From: Bacilli bacterium
Lineage (GTDB): Bacteria; Bacillota_I; Bacilli_A; RF39; UBA660
Length of the DNA stretch: 36,826 nt
Direction of reading: 5' to 3'
Assembly: GCA_017525035.1 (NCBI GenBank)
Contig: JAFXTH010000012.1
Location: 1 to 36,826, forward strand
The position numbers were made by a program, and so were the translations under genes. A model generated the notes under the pieces. It was not told the DNA's origin. It was given only the letters and a program-made list of their open reading frames with translations, and ran no database searches. Numbering within the stretch: the stretch's first letter is position 1; each line of letters opens with the position of its first letter. Of the stretch, positions 23,708 to 31,844 are shown piece by piece.

Positions 23708-25174
23708 CTAATCAAATTCTTCCCCTAAAAATTCATTTTCGCAAGTTAAATTTATTTTTAAATCTTTTAATGTTTTTCTATCACCATTTGTAACTATATA
23801 AGTAGCATGCGCTTCACTATCTTTTAATTTAGATAAACATGACATTGCTTTAGCTGCAAGTGGATTTGTAACAGAGCAAATACTTAATGCAGTCAAAACC
23901 TCAGATAGATTTAACCTATCACCTGAACCCATTTCCTTCTTTAATTTTAGAATTGGTTCTAAAACTGTTGGTGACAACAAATATATATCATCTGGAATCT
24001 TACTTAAATATTTAATAGCATTTAATATAACCGTTCCTCCTGGTGTCATTAAATCTGTTTGCTTTCCAGTTATTACTTTTTTATTTACTTTCATTGCAAT
24101 AACTGGTAACCCATTTTCTTTTTGCTTCTTTTCAAGAGCTGGTTTAATAACATCTAAATATGTTTCATCTATATCAATTTCATTCATTAAAAGCTTAATT
24201 TTCTTATATGTATCTTCATCGCAAAGCCCCATTTTATAATTGTTCAATTCATTATAATATCTTCTTACAATTTCTTTTTTAGATGCTTCTTCTACTACAT
24301 CGTTATTAGTAATGCAAAAACCAACCATATTTACTCCCATATCTGTTGGTGAGAAATATATATCTTTTTGAGATACTTTACTCAATATATTTTTTAGAAT
24401 TGGGAAAGTCTCAACATCACGATTGTAATTAACTGCTGTTTTACCATATTTTTCCAAATGAAATGGATCAATCATATTTACATCTTTTAAATCAGCTGTT
24501 GCTGCTTCATAAGCTAAGTTAACTGGGTGTTTAAGTGGTAAATTCCAAACTGGGAATGTTTCAAATTTTGCATATCCTGCATTAACCCCACGCTTATTCT
24601 CATGATAGATTTGAGATAAACATGTAGCAAGTTTTCCACTCCCTGGTCCTGGTGCATTAACTAAAATCAATTTTTTAGTTGTTTCAATATATGGATTAGC
24701 ACCATATCCTTCTTCACTTACTATCGTATCAACATCAGTTGGATATCCTTTTGTATATGTGTGAATATAAGTTTTTATGCCGTTTCTATTTAACTTTTTA
24801 ATAAATTTATCAACACTAACTTGGTTTTTATAAAGTGTTACAACAACGCTATTAACAGAAAATCCCATTTTCTTTGATTTATTAATTAATTTCAAAACTT
24901 CAAGATCATATGTAATTCCATATTCACCTCTTGTTTTGTTCTTTTCAATATCACCCGCATTAATACAATAAATAATTTCTAAGTCATTCTTTAATTCCTT
25001 AAACATACTTATTTTAACGTCATTTTTAAAACCTGGAAGTATTCTTGCAGCATGTGAATCATCAAATAACTTACCTCCTACTTCCAAATATAGCTTGTCA
25101 AATAATTTAAATCTTTCTTTAATCTTTTCACTTTGTATTTTTACATACTTATTGTTATCAAATCCTACTTTCAT
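23708..25174 (-). CDS. DUF1846 family protein
   Basis: 488 residues, full length for DUF1846 (PF08903). Begins with the typical MKVGFDNNKYVKIQSEKIKE and carries GGKLFDDSHAARILPGF, the NAPGPGSGKLATCLSQ segment (a P-loop-like Gly-rich stretch) and MSCLSKLKDSEAHATYI. Family members are cytosolic and of unknown activity; structures show a nucleotide-hydrolase-like fold. A GGAGAAGG site precedes the ATG. The GT8 gene follows after 10 bases and is probably co-transcribed. Confidence 0.85.
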   Translation of the reverse strand: MKVGFDNNKYVKIQSEKIKERFKLFDKLYLEVGGKLFDDSHAARILPGFKNDVKISMFKELKNDLEIIYCINAGDIEKNKTRGEYGITYDLEVLKLINKSKKMGFSVNSVVVTLYKNQVSVDKFIKKLNRNGIKTYIHTYTKGYPTDVDTIVSEEGYGANPYIETTKKLILVNAPGPGSGKLATCLSQIYHENKRGVNAGYAKFETFPVWNLPLKHPVNLAYEAATADLKDVNMIDPFHLEKYGKTAVNYNRDVETFPILKNILSKVSQKDIYFSPTDMGVNMVGFCITNNDVVEEASKKEIVRRYYNELNNYKMGLCDEDTYKKIKLLMNEIDIDETYLDVIKPALEKKQKENGLPVIAMKVNKKVITGKQTDLMTPGGTVILNAIKYLSKIPDDIYLLSPTVLEPILKLKKEMGSGDRLNLSEVLTALSICSVTNPLAAKAMSCLSKLKDSEAHATYIVTNGDRKTLKDLKINLTCENEFLGEEFD

Positions 25175-25294
25175 AATATTTTACCTTCTCCTAATATAAT
25201 AATACACTTTTTATCTAATTTTTCATATTAAAAAATTAATATATTTACACAGTTTTTTTATCATATTTTTAAATATTATTGAAATTAAGGGATT

Positions 25295-25319
25295 AAAAAA
25301 ACATAAGCTATACTTATGT
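25295..25319 (-). terminator. Terminator of the 25336 hypothetical gene
   Basis: Perfect 7-bp stem 25301-25307 / 25313-25319 (ACATAAG / CTTATGT), loop of five, seven T on the minus strand. Confidence 0.8.
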
Positions 25320-25335
25320 TTTACATTTTGATAAT

Positions 25336-25866
25336 TTAGTTAGATTTATTCTTTACAAAAATAAGTTTTTTTCCTGTTTCGTCTTTTCTTAACCCTGTTG
25401 ATGCTTTATCTGAATCAAGTGGCGGTACAAATCCACAAGAATTGATAAATGCTAATGTATCATTTGCTGCTTCTAATGCCTGTAATCCAGTATAGTAGCC
25501 ACTTCTATCAAATAAAATCATACTATTTAATAAGTAACCTTCTCTAGACATTTGATATTTTGTACCGGTATATTCAGCTGAATCATCGTAAGAAAGTAAT
25601 ATATCAACACCATACTTATCACAATTTTCCTTTTTTCTCTTTTTTATACGATCATTATAATAATCTATATGATTTTCAAGATATCTATCTTCATTTACCT
25701 TTCTAACTATTACAACACTAAGCTGATAATTATGTGCATATTCAGATTCAAAAGGCATAGCATATATACACTCAACATGTTCAAACCTTTCATATTGGTT
25801 AATAATATGCGCTAGTTCAAAACATAGATCCTCTCTTTGAGATTCAGTTAACTCTATTGTTTTCAT
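25336..25866 (-). CDS. Hypothetical protein (possible nucleotidyltransferase-like fold)
   Basis: 176 residues, soluble. An N-terminal helix (TESQREDLCFELAHIINQYE), a beta-rich centre with a basic helix (YNDRIKKRKKENCDKYGVDI), LLSYDD and YQMSREGYLLNSMILFDRSG, ending near SCGFVPPLDSDKAS. The alternation of helices and strands with DILLSYDD and NSMILFDRSG recalls nucleotidyltransferases, but no GS-x-D motif is present, so this is only a guess. Start at the ATG (25864-25866) after GGGGGTGG; an upstream in-frame start is rejected. Own promoter and terminator. Confidence 0.6.
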   Translation of the reverse strand: MKTIELTESQREDLCFELAHIINQYERFEHVECIYAMPFESEYAHNYQLSVVIVRKVNEDRYLENHIDYYNDRIKKRKKENCDKYGVDILLSYDDSAEYTGTKYQMSREGYLLNSMILFDRSGYYTGLQALEAANDTLAFINSCGFVPPLDSDKASTGLRKDETGKKLIFVKNKSN

Positions 25867-25898
25867 AAAATGCCACCCCCTAAAAGTAAGCATTGTAT

Positions 25899-25926
25899 AT
25901 TATATACAAAAATTCAAAAAATGCAA
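25899..25926 (-). promoter_or_regulatory. Promoter of the 25336 hypothetical gene
   Basis: TTGCAT (25921-25926) - 16 bases - TATAAT (25899-25904) on the minus strand. The -35 is beside the znuB stop region. Confidence 0.55.
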
Positions 25927-25931
25927 GATTT

Positions 25932-26753
25932 TTACTTTCTCTTCAAAACAAAAACTGAAATTAATTTAAATATTATAAAGATTATTAGATTAACAATAAC
26001 AATTGTTGCCCCTGTTGGAGTAGCATTTAAATAAGATGTAGTTAATCCAATTACAAACGAAATAATTGATACTACGATACTTGAAAATACTACAGTCTTA
26101 AATTTCTTAAATATTTGCATAGATGAAAGTGTTGGGAAAATTATTAAACTTGATATTAATAAAGACCCCATAAGTCTCATTCCCAAAACAACTACTATTG
26201 AGCATAAACTAGCAAATACAATATTGTAAAAGTTAGTATTTATTCCTATTGATTTAGCAAAATTCTCATCAAATGTAATAGCAAAAATCTTATTGTATGA
26301 GAAAACATATAGTAAAATTACAATTATTGATAAGATGACACTTATAATAACGTCAACATCACTTATAGATAATATACTTCCAAATAAGTAATTATTAATA
26401 TCCGTATTTACTCCTGTTACTGATATTGCAAAAGTACCTATTGCAAGTGATGATGCTGAGATTAAAGCAATCATCGAATCGCCATGAATTTTACTACTAT
26501 CATTCAACCTTAGAATCAAGAATGAAACTACTATAACAATCGGGATAGCAAACTCTAAAGGTGCAATACCAACAATTGTAGCAATAGCAAAAGCTCCAAA
26601 CCCAACATGTGATAATCCATCACCAATCATTGAGTTTCTTCTTAAAACAAGTGAAACACCTATTAATGCAGCACATAAGGAAATTAGTAGTCCTACTACA
26701 AAGGCACGAATCATAAATGTATATGAAAACATATCTAAAATATCATTAATCAT
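25932..26753 (-). CDS. znuB: Zinc/metal ABC transporter permease
   Basis: 273 residues with eight or nine predicted membrane segments, ABC-3 family. Signatures: ALIGVSLVLRRNSMIGDGLSHVGFGAFAI (first third) and MGSLLISSLIIFPTLSSMQI. It forms the membrane channel for metal taken from the ZnuA-like lipoprotein. It overlaps the ATPase gene by eight bases. Last gene of the zur-znuACB operon; only a weak hairpin lies downstream. Confidence 0.9.
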   Translation of the reverse strand: MINDILDMFSYTFMIRAFVVGLLISLCAALIGVSLVLRRNSMIGDGLSHVGFGAFAIATIVGIAPLEFAIPIVIVVSFLILRLNDSSKIHGDSMIALISASSLAIGTFAISVTGVNTDINNYLFGSILSISDVDVIISVILSIIVILLYVFSYNKIFAITFDENFAKSIGINTNFYNIVFASLCSIVVVLGMRLMGSLLISSLIIFPTLSSMQIFKKFKTVVFSSIVVSIISFVIGLTTSYLNATPTGATIVIVNLIIFIIFKLISVFVLKRK

Positions 26754-27426
26754 TGTGCACTCTCCTTACAAATTCTTCAACAGATCCAAAGAAAATATCA
26801 TCTTCTCTTAATGAAAGAATCTTATTACCTATTAAATTATCATGATCTAAATCATGCGTAATCATAATAATAGTAATTCCATAGGTCTTGTTCAAATCTG
26901 TTATAGCATTATATAATTCTGCTTTTGATTTGCTATCTAAATTATTTGATGGTTCATCCAATATTAATAGTTTGCTAGTTGCACATAAACTTCTTGCTAA
27001 CAATACTTTTTGCCTTTGCCCACCTGAAAGGTCACAAAAGCATTTATTTTTTAATTTCTCTATACCAAGAATTTTTAAATTTTTCTCAGCTTCTTCCTTT
27101 TGTTTCTTTGTATAAAACATTTTGTATTCATCACTATTTAAAGTACCAGACAAAACTATTTCCAATACTGAAGCTGGGAAATTAGAGTCAACTTTTGTCT
27201 CTTGTGGCATATATCCAATAAAGTTTTGTTTTAATCCATTATAGATTACTTTCCCCTTCATTGGCTTAATAAGCCCAAGAATACCTTTTACTAAAGTAGA
27301 CTTTCCACTACCATTAGGCCCAACAATGCATATAAAGTCTTTTTCCTCAATATTCATATTTATATGCTTCAATATAACATCTTTGTCATATCCCAATGTT
27401 AGGTTTTTAATTTCAATTAAACTCAT
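26746..27426 (-). CDS. znuC: Zinc/metal ABC transporter ATP-binding protein
   Basis: 226 residues. Walker A GPNGSGKST (36-44), Q-loop IGYMPQETKVDSNFPASV (typical of the metal importers), signature LSGGQRQK (132-139), Walker B LLILDEPSNNLD (152-163) and switch His in MITHD. It powers metal import with ZnuB. Starts nine bases after the znuA stop, with AGGTGAT. Confidence 0.92.
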   Translation of the reverse strand: MSLIEIKNLTLGYDKDVILKHINMNIEEKDFICIVGPNGSGKSTLVKGILGLIKPMKGKVIYNGLKQNFIGYMPQETKVDSNFPASVLEIVLSGTLNSDEYKMFYTKKQKEEAEKNLKILGIEKLKNKCFCDLSGGQRQKVLLARSLCATSKLLILDEPSNNLDSKSKAELYNAITDLNKTYGITIIMITHDLDHDNLIGNKILSLREDDIFFGSVEEFVRRVHND

Positions 27427-27434
27427 ACTATCAC

Positions 27435-28376
27435 CTAATTCAATGCTTCTTTTATTACTTCAATGTTACCTTTCATTATATCTACGTAAGTAACACCTTT
27501 ATCAAAATCGACTTGTGAAATATTGTGTGCTGAACTAAACTGTAGCACCTTTGCACCAGTTTCTTCTCTTATAGTGTTTGCAATATTTCCATTTGACAAT
27601 TCAATTTTCAATATTACCGGAATATTATCTTTTTTAACTTTATCAATCAAATATGAAATTGTTTTTGCACTAGCTTCACTTTGATCTGAGCAACCTTTAA
27701 ATGCAGCTGTATAACTGATACCATATTCTTTTGTAAAGTAAATAAATGGGAATCTATCTCCAACTACTATTTCTTTTCTTTTTGAAGATGCAACTATGTT
27801 TTTTAATTCAGTATCAATTTCTTCAAGTTGCTTTATATAGTTTTCGGCATTTGCCTCATATTTTGAACTATTTTCCTTGTCCATGTTAATAATTTCTTCT
27901 TTTAATTTTGAAATAATTTTCATAACATTTACTGGGCTTGTCCATATATGCTCATCATATTCTTCTTCGCCCTCTTCTGATTCTTCCTCTTCATCTTCTA
28001 ATACTTCAAGATCATCTTCATCAATTAAATCTACATAATCCATAATTTTAATTATCTTAGTTTTAGAAGTATCGATATCACTTAAAACATCATTAATCCA
28101 TTCATCTGATTCTCCACCAACATATATGAATATATCACTATTTTGAATATTAATTATATCTTGAGGTGTAGGTTCAAAATCATGCATTTCACTTCCAGGT
28201 TTTAAAAGCATTTTAACATCTACATCTTTTGTATCTTTTACGATAGCTCTTGCAAAATCATAACAAGGGAAATTACTTGTCATAATAGTATATTTGCTAT
28301 TTGATTTCCTATTTCCACACCCCACAACAAAAAATAGTATTAATAAAATTATTAATAAACTTAAATATTTCTTCAT
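27435..28376 (-). CDS. znuA: Zinc-binding ABC transporter substrate-binding lipoprotein
   Basis: 313 residues, cluster A-I solute-binding protein. Lipobox VVGC (Cys20). Likely metal ligands: His65 (MHDFEPT), His143 (YDEHIWTSP) and Asp or Glu in the C-terminal lobe. Position three, usually His in HDAF-like motifs, reads GDRFPFIYF (Asp207), a variant I recall from clostridial members. The His-rich loop of typical ZnuA is replaced by an acidic stretch (119-142, mostly Glu/Asp). Placement beside a Fur-family gene with zinc-type motifs favours zinc, but manganese cannot be excluded. An ATG four codons upstream contains the ribosome site; the ATG at 28374-28376 is preferred. Confidence 0.88.
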   Translation of the reverse strand: MKKYLSLLIILLILFFVVGCGNRKSNSKYTIMTSNFPCYDFARAIVKDTKDVDVKMLLKPGSEMHDFEPTPQDIINIQNSDIFIYVGGESDEWINDVLSDIDTSKTKIIKIMDYVDLIDEDDLEVLEDEEEESEEGEEEYDEHIWTSPVNVMKIISKLKEEIINMDKENSSKYEANAENYIKQLEEIDTELKNIVASSKRKEIVVGDRFPFIYFTKEYGISYTAAFKGCSDQSEASAKTISYLIDKVKKDNIPVILKIELSNGNIANTIREETGAKVLQFSSAHNISQVDFDKGVTYVDIMKGNIEVIKEALN

Positions 28377-28387
28377 AATGACCTCCA

Positions 28388-28771
28388 TTATTTACACTTA
28401 TTACATAACCCATTGATAATGATATGATTCTTATCTATTTCAAAATCATGCTCCTTTATAATATGATTTGATAATTCGTTAATACAGTCACAATCAATAT
28501 GCTCTAATTCGCCACAATTATTGCATTTCAAATAAAAATGATTATCTTTATCACATGCAGTAAGATATCGATAATACGTATTATTATCTTTGCCTATTTC
28601 TTTAGCAATTTTTTCATCCTCAACCAATTTATTAACAATTCTATAAATTGTTGTTAATCCAACTTTACAATTTAACTCATTGTAGATTGACTTAATTGTA
28701 AAATCACCTTTTTGATTTCTTAGAATATCTACAATCATATCTTTTTGCTGCGTTTTATAACTATTTCTCAT
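28388..28771 (-). CDS. zur: Fur-family metal repressor, probably Zur
   Basis: 127 residues. Winged helix (about 1-75) with recognition segment VGLTTIYRIVNKLVEDEKI, then the dimer domain with the structural zinc site Cys83-x2-Cys86 and Cys123-x2-Cys126 and a metal-sensing region around HFYLKC and HIDCDC. As the first gene before znuACB, it most likely represses the operon when zinc is plentiful. The extra Cys pair in DCDC (94-96) may contribute to sensing. Preceded by a -10, then a perfect 7-1-7 operator, then GGAG. Confidence 0.88.
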   Translation of the reverse strand: MRNSYKTQQKDMIVDILRNQKGDFTIKSIYNELNCKVGLTTIYRIVNKLVEDEKIAKEIGKDNNTYYRYLTACDKDNHFYLKCNNCGELEHIDCDCINELSNHIIKEHDFEIDKNHIIINGLCNKCK

Positions 28772-28786
28772 ATAACCACTCCAATT

Positions 28787-28801
28787 TGAAAATCATTTTC
28801 A
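28787..28801. promoter_or_regulatory. Fur/Zur-type 7-1-7 operator
   Basis: TGAAAAT-C-ATTTTCA, a perfect inverted repeat of seven bases around one, the geometry of Fur/Zur boxes (TGATAAT-n-ATTATCA consensus). It differs from that consensus at one base per half. It covers the predicted transcription start just downstream of the -10 of the zur-znuACB promoter, fitting autoregulation. Confidence 0.75.
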
Positions 28802-28807
28802 TATTCA

Positions 28808-28835
28808 ATTATACATTTTTTAAAATAAAAAGCAA
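28808..28835 (-). promoter_or_regulatory. Promoter of the zur-znuACB operon
   Basis: TTGCTT (28830-28835) - 16 bases - TATAAT (28808-28813). Expected start near 28801, inside the operator. The -35 abuts the T run of the upstream terminator (28837-28864). Confidence 0.65.
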
Positions 28836-28836
28836 G

Positions 28837-28864
28837 AAAAAAAATAGGAAATTATCCTATTTTT
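28837..28864 (-). terminator. Terminator of the 28868 gene
   Basis: Stem 28840-28849 / 28855-28864 (AAAAATAGGA / TCCTATTTTT), five-base loop, run of eight T on the minus strand. Confidence 0.82.
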
Positions 28865-28867
28865 GAA

Positions 28868-29503
28868 TTAAAGCAATTCTAAACTTCTAAGATTGTTTGC
28901 AATTACATCAATGCATAGATCAATAAAGATTTTAATATCTGTCATATCAAAGACCATGTCTTTGGTAACTTTACTTTCCTCAATTATTTTTCCAGCTGCA
29001 TTAACTATTAAATCCAAGTAATCAACTGGAACCTCTTCAATGATACTATCAATTTTTGGAATTTCATTATAAAAAATTTTAAAATCCAAATCATAATCAT
29101 CCGCTAAAGCCGTATTTAGATTTGTATAATCATTATATATATATTGAAGTAACATCTTACCATTACATTTTACTATTGTGCCATCTTTTTTAGTTATCAT
29201 ATTTTTATCCTCATCAAATACCTTTGGAAGGAAATACTTAAACCATAGATAGTCAACATATAAATGAATATAATATCCCAAAACGAAATCATCATGTAGG
29301 TTATTTTTATATTTAGATAAAAAATAATCCAAATCAGGTAACTCACTACCTTCTTTTGTAAGAAAATGTGTTATTTTTTTATCTTGACCAATTAATTTAG
29401 AAATATCTGGAGAAATTGTACCAATAAATAATTTACTTTTATCCCCATTTAATTTTTTATTTAATTCGCTTGCAATAGCAATATGAATCATTGATGATGC
29501 CAT
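28868..29503 (-). CDS. Zinc-dependent phospholipase C-like protein
   Basis: 211 residues, all-helical, no signal peptide. His and Asp residues are spaced as in the zinc_dep_PLPC family (PF00882): MIHIAIASEL, FIGTISPDISK, THFL, and GYYIHLYVDYLWFKYF. In the bacterial toxins these bind three zinc ions; cytosolic relatives are common in Firmicutes and their substrate is unknown. The upstream in-frame start lies three codons before; the ATG at 29501-29503 follows GAGGTGAT. It sits upstream of the zinc operon but in its own transcript. Confidence 0.6.
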   Translation of the reverse strand: MASSMIHIAIASELNKKLNGDKSKLFIGTISPDISKLIGQDKKITHFLTKEGSELPDLDYFLSKYKNNLHDDFVLGYYIHLYVDYLWFKYFLPKVFDEDKNMITKKDGTIVKCNGKMLLQYIYNDYTNLNTALADDYDLDFKIFYNEIPKIDSIIEEVPVDYLDLIVNAAGKIIEESKVTKDMVFDMTDIKIFIDLCIDVIANNLRSLELL

Positions 29504-29534
29504 ATCAATCACCTCTTACTATGAATATTATACT

Positions 29535-29563
29535 AAAAAAAATAAATCTTTTTAAGATTTATT
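29535..29563 (-). terminator. Terminator of the BtaA-like gene
   Basis: Perfect 10-bp stem 29541-29550 / 29554-29563 (AATAAATCTT / AAGATTTATT), loop TTT, eight T on the minus strand. Includes the stop codon. Confidence 0.85.
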
Positions 29564-30467
29564 TTCTATAAATTAAAACTGCATCTTTTTCACTTGCTAA
29601 ATTTCCATCAGGCGCAACACAAGTGCTAACTTTTTCTATATTTGAAGAGCTATATTCTCTACTTTTTCTATATGTTAGTTCATAATAATCCTTATATAGA
29701 TATAAATATTCCATTAAAATTTGTCCATCAGAATTAAGATTTTTCGATAGATGGTTTAATAGTAAAATACGATTCCTAGGTTTTAAACTAGAAGCCAAAT
29801 TTGAAAGCCAGATATTATCATATTTTTCATCAGTATCATACGCACAAATATCAGATGTAACAAAATTAGGTGTTACTCTTCTTATTTTTGATTTTGTTTC
29901 ATCAAATAAAAGGTGGCTTGATAAATATAGGTTGCATTTTTTCAATACTGCAGATCTATTATCAGCATGAAAAAGACCATTTCTAATACGTATAGATCCA
30001 AATTCAGAAAAAAGCGTATTCCAAAATTCATATGAATCACTATCAATGCTTCTCAATGTATCGCTTATTTTATCAAAAGTGCTTTTTGAAAAAACTTGAT
30101 TATTTTCTGATTCTTGTGAAGTATCAAAATAATTATGATATTTTAAAAACTCTAGAAACGTAGGCATATCTAGGCACAATATACTAGCCATTTTTAGATA
30201 ATAATAATATTTGGCAAAAGGATTTATATCAACCTCTGTTATATTAGTTGCTCCGCACAATATCGCATTAATTGCTTGGTCACCACTTGAACCAACTGTT
30301 AAAAGTGATTTATTATCTAAATTAAACAATTTTATATATTCTGCAATATTTTCTGTTGCAAAAGGAAATATTTTAAAGAAGGACTCTTTAGTGTGCAGCG
30401 GAACACTTTTTTGCTTAATACACATATCTGTTGCTTTATCTATATTTTCTCTTAATTCAATAGACAT
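29559..30467 (-). CDS. BtaA/DUF3419-like SAM-dependent enzyme
   Basis: 302 residues. The segment SLLTVGSSGDQAINAILCG (54-72) followed by EVDINPFAKYYYYLKMASIL (78-97) matches the layout of BtaA/DUF3419 proteins (a GSAGDNAL-like SAM loop and an AVDLNPAQ-LLELKLAA strand-helix). BtaA moves the 3-amino-3-carboxypropyl group of SAM to diacylglycerol in betaine-lipid synthesis. The C-terminal half keeps a methyltransferase-like line (LNSDGQILMEYLYLYK). No partner btaB lies nearby, so a betaine lipid is only a possibility; another aminocarboxypropyl or methyl transfer is equally likely. AAGGAGGGG ribosome site and a strong promoter suggest good expression. Confidence 0.55.
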   Translation of the reverse strand: MSIELRENIDKATDMCIKQKSVPLHTKESFFKIFPFATENIAEYIKLFNLDNKSLLTVGSSGDQAINAILCGATNITEVDINPFAKYYYYLKMASILCLDMPTFLEFLKYHNYFDTSQESENNQVFSKSTFDKISDTLRSIDSDSYEFWNTLFSEFGSIRIRNGLFHADNRSAVLKKCNLYLSSHLLFDETKSKIRRVTPNFVTSDICAYDTDEKYDNIWLSNLASSLKPRNRILLLNHLSKNLNSDGQILMEYLYLYKDYYELTYRKSREYSSSNIEKVSTCVAPDGNLASEKDAVLIYRK

Positions 30468-30495
30468 AACTATCCCCTCCTTAAAATCTTTTGCT

Positions 30496-30523
30496 ATTAT
30501 AGCACAAAAAAAATAAAATCAAA
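30496..30523 (-). promoter_or_regulatory. Promoter of the BtaA-like gene, inside a terminator
   Basis: TTTGAT (30518-30523) - 16 bases - TATAAT (30496-30501) with TTGTGC immediately before the -10. The -35 lies in the loop and stem of the terminator at 30506-30533. Confidence 0.7.
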
Positions 30524-30533
30524 AGATTTTATT
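30506..30533 (-). terminator. Terminator of the CmpB-like gene, overlapping the next promoter
   Basis: Perfect 9-bp stem 30512-30520 / 30525-30533 (AATAAAATC / GATTTTATT), loop AAAA, eight T on the minus strand (A at 30506-30513). Contains the -35 box of the BtaA-like gene. Confidence 0.8.
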
Positions 30534-31176
30534 TATTCTTATAATAATCCATGTATTGATATCCAATTTTTGAGTATATATCTCTTGCTCTAGGCAATCC
30601 AAGCAAATCGGCTATGAATAAATTATAAAACTCATCTAACAAAAATATTGAGCACAAGGATATGCTAACTATTAGAAACGCTTTTTTAGAAACCTTTTGT
30701 GATAGATACATAAAACAAGGTACAACTGCATAAATAAGAAGCAATGCCGATAGACCAAATGATACTACACTTCGTAAACAAACAAAACCATCTATGTTCC
30801 CGAAATTCAATATTTCTGTATTATAATCCCAGCATCTTATCCCACCATTTAATTCATACATTAAATAGCCAGCAATATATTCAAGAATACCAGTTGAAAT
30901 TGCAGCAATTAAAAAAATTAATATTGGATTTTTCTTACATTTTTTTGTTAAAAAAATTATCATTACTGCACCAGTAGCATAAATATTAATCCATGGTAGA
31001 AAATTAGCTCCCCTATAATAAAAAGTTTTCATACCACTATTGAAAAAATAAAATATAAACTCATAAAGCCAGCCAAAACAACCAGCAAACACAATAACAA
31101 GACACAAAACACCTATTAACTGCCATCTTTCTAGCTTTAAATCATTATTCAAATATTTTTTATAAAAATCTTTCAT
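30529..31176 (-). CDS. CmpB-like (DUF1113) multi-pass membrane protein
   Basis: 215 residues, five or six membrane segments. Matches the ABC_trans_CmpB family (PF06541): FGWLYEFIFYFF near the start, RGANFLPWINIYATGAV, ILEYIAGYLMYELNGGIRCWDYN and GFVCLRSVVSFGLSALLL. Despite the family name there is no ATPase nearby, and members are generally of unknown function. Start at the ATG (31174-31176) after AAGGAT; another ATG three codons upstream overlaps that site. Confidence 0.75.
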   Translation of the reverse strand: MKDFYKKYLNNDLKLERWQLIGVLCLVIVFAGCFGWLYEFIFYFFNSGMKTFYYRGANFLPWINIYATGAVMIIFLTKKCKKNPILIFLIAAISTGILEYIAGYLMYELNGGIRCWDYNTEILNFGNIDGFVCLRSVVSFGLSALLLIYAVVPCFMYLSQKVSKKAFLIVSISLCSIFLLDEFYNLFIADLLGLPRARDIYSKIGYQYMDYYKNK

Positions 31177-31277
31177 ATTAATCATCCTTACTATTAAATT
31201 ATAACATAATTATTAGCATATTCTTGTTCAACTTTAAATTTTACACTATAATATATATAGAATACTAGGAGAACTAT

Positions 31278-31844
31278 ATGAGATTTAAAGAGTTTATTAT
31301 TTTTATTATAATTTTTACAATCATATACATTTTATTTTTTGTAATTTATGATTATATAAGAAACAAAAAAGCTGTTCAAAAAAGCGAAGAATCTAAAGAA
31401 AAATTATTTGACATAACATCATATTATAAATTTGCATTATTTTATGGGATAAATTCTTCAATAAATGAAAATGTTCTTAAAAATATTAAAAACAATATAG
31501 AAAGTAATATTAATATTTCACTATCGCAATGTGCCAAAAATGAAAATGTATCAGTTGCTGAATTAATAACAATAATACTGTTTTTAGAATATGAGGATTT
31601 GATTAAAAAACGTGCTATTATTGAATCTCAAGATTGTACTATTCCTCTTAGTGAAACAGATGATTCATTACTATTAAAATACTCTATTCTGCTTATAAAT
31701 AAATTTGATTATAAAACAATTATTGAAAAAGGTGGATTTAATTCAGAAAAGGAAATTGATTATCTAAATAGCAGAAAACTATTAGTAGGTGTAAAAATAA
31801 ATGACAAAAATATAGAATATTATGAAGGTGATAAAAATGACTAA
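31278..31844 (+). CDS. Membrane-anchored hypothetical protein
   Basis: 188 residues. One N-terminal membrane segment (about 6-28), then a helical, probably cytoplasmic or extracellular, domain (LFDITSYYKFALFYGINS ... VSVAELITIILFLEYEDLIKKRAI). The middle resembles a small winged-helix or DnaD-like bundle, but not clearly enough to name. AGGAG ribosome site. Overlaps the next gene by eight bases, so the pair forms an operon. Nothing similar elsewhere in the window. Confidence 0.6.
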   Translation: MRFKEFIIFIIIFTIIYILFFVIYDYIRNKKAVQKSEESKEKLFDITSYYKFALFYGINSSINENVLKNIKNNIESNINISLSQCAKNENVSVAELITIILFLEYEDLIKKRAIIESQDCTIPLSETDDSLLLKYSILLINKFDYKTIIEKGGFNSEKEIDYLNSRKLLVGVKINDKNIEYYEGDKND

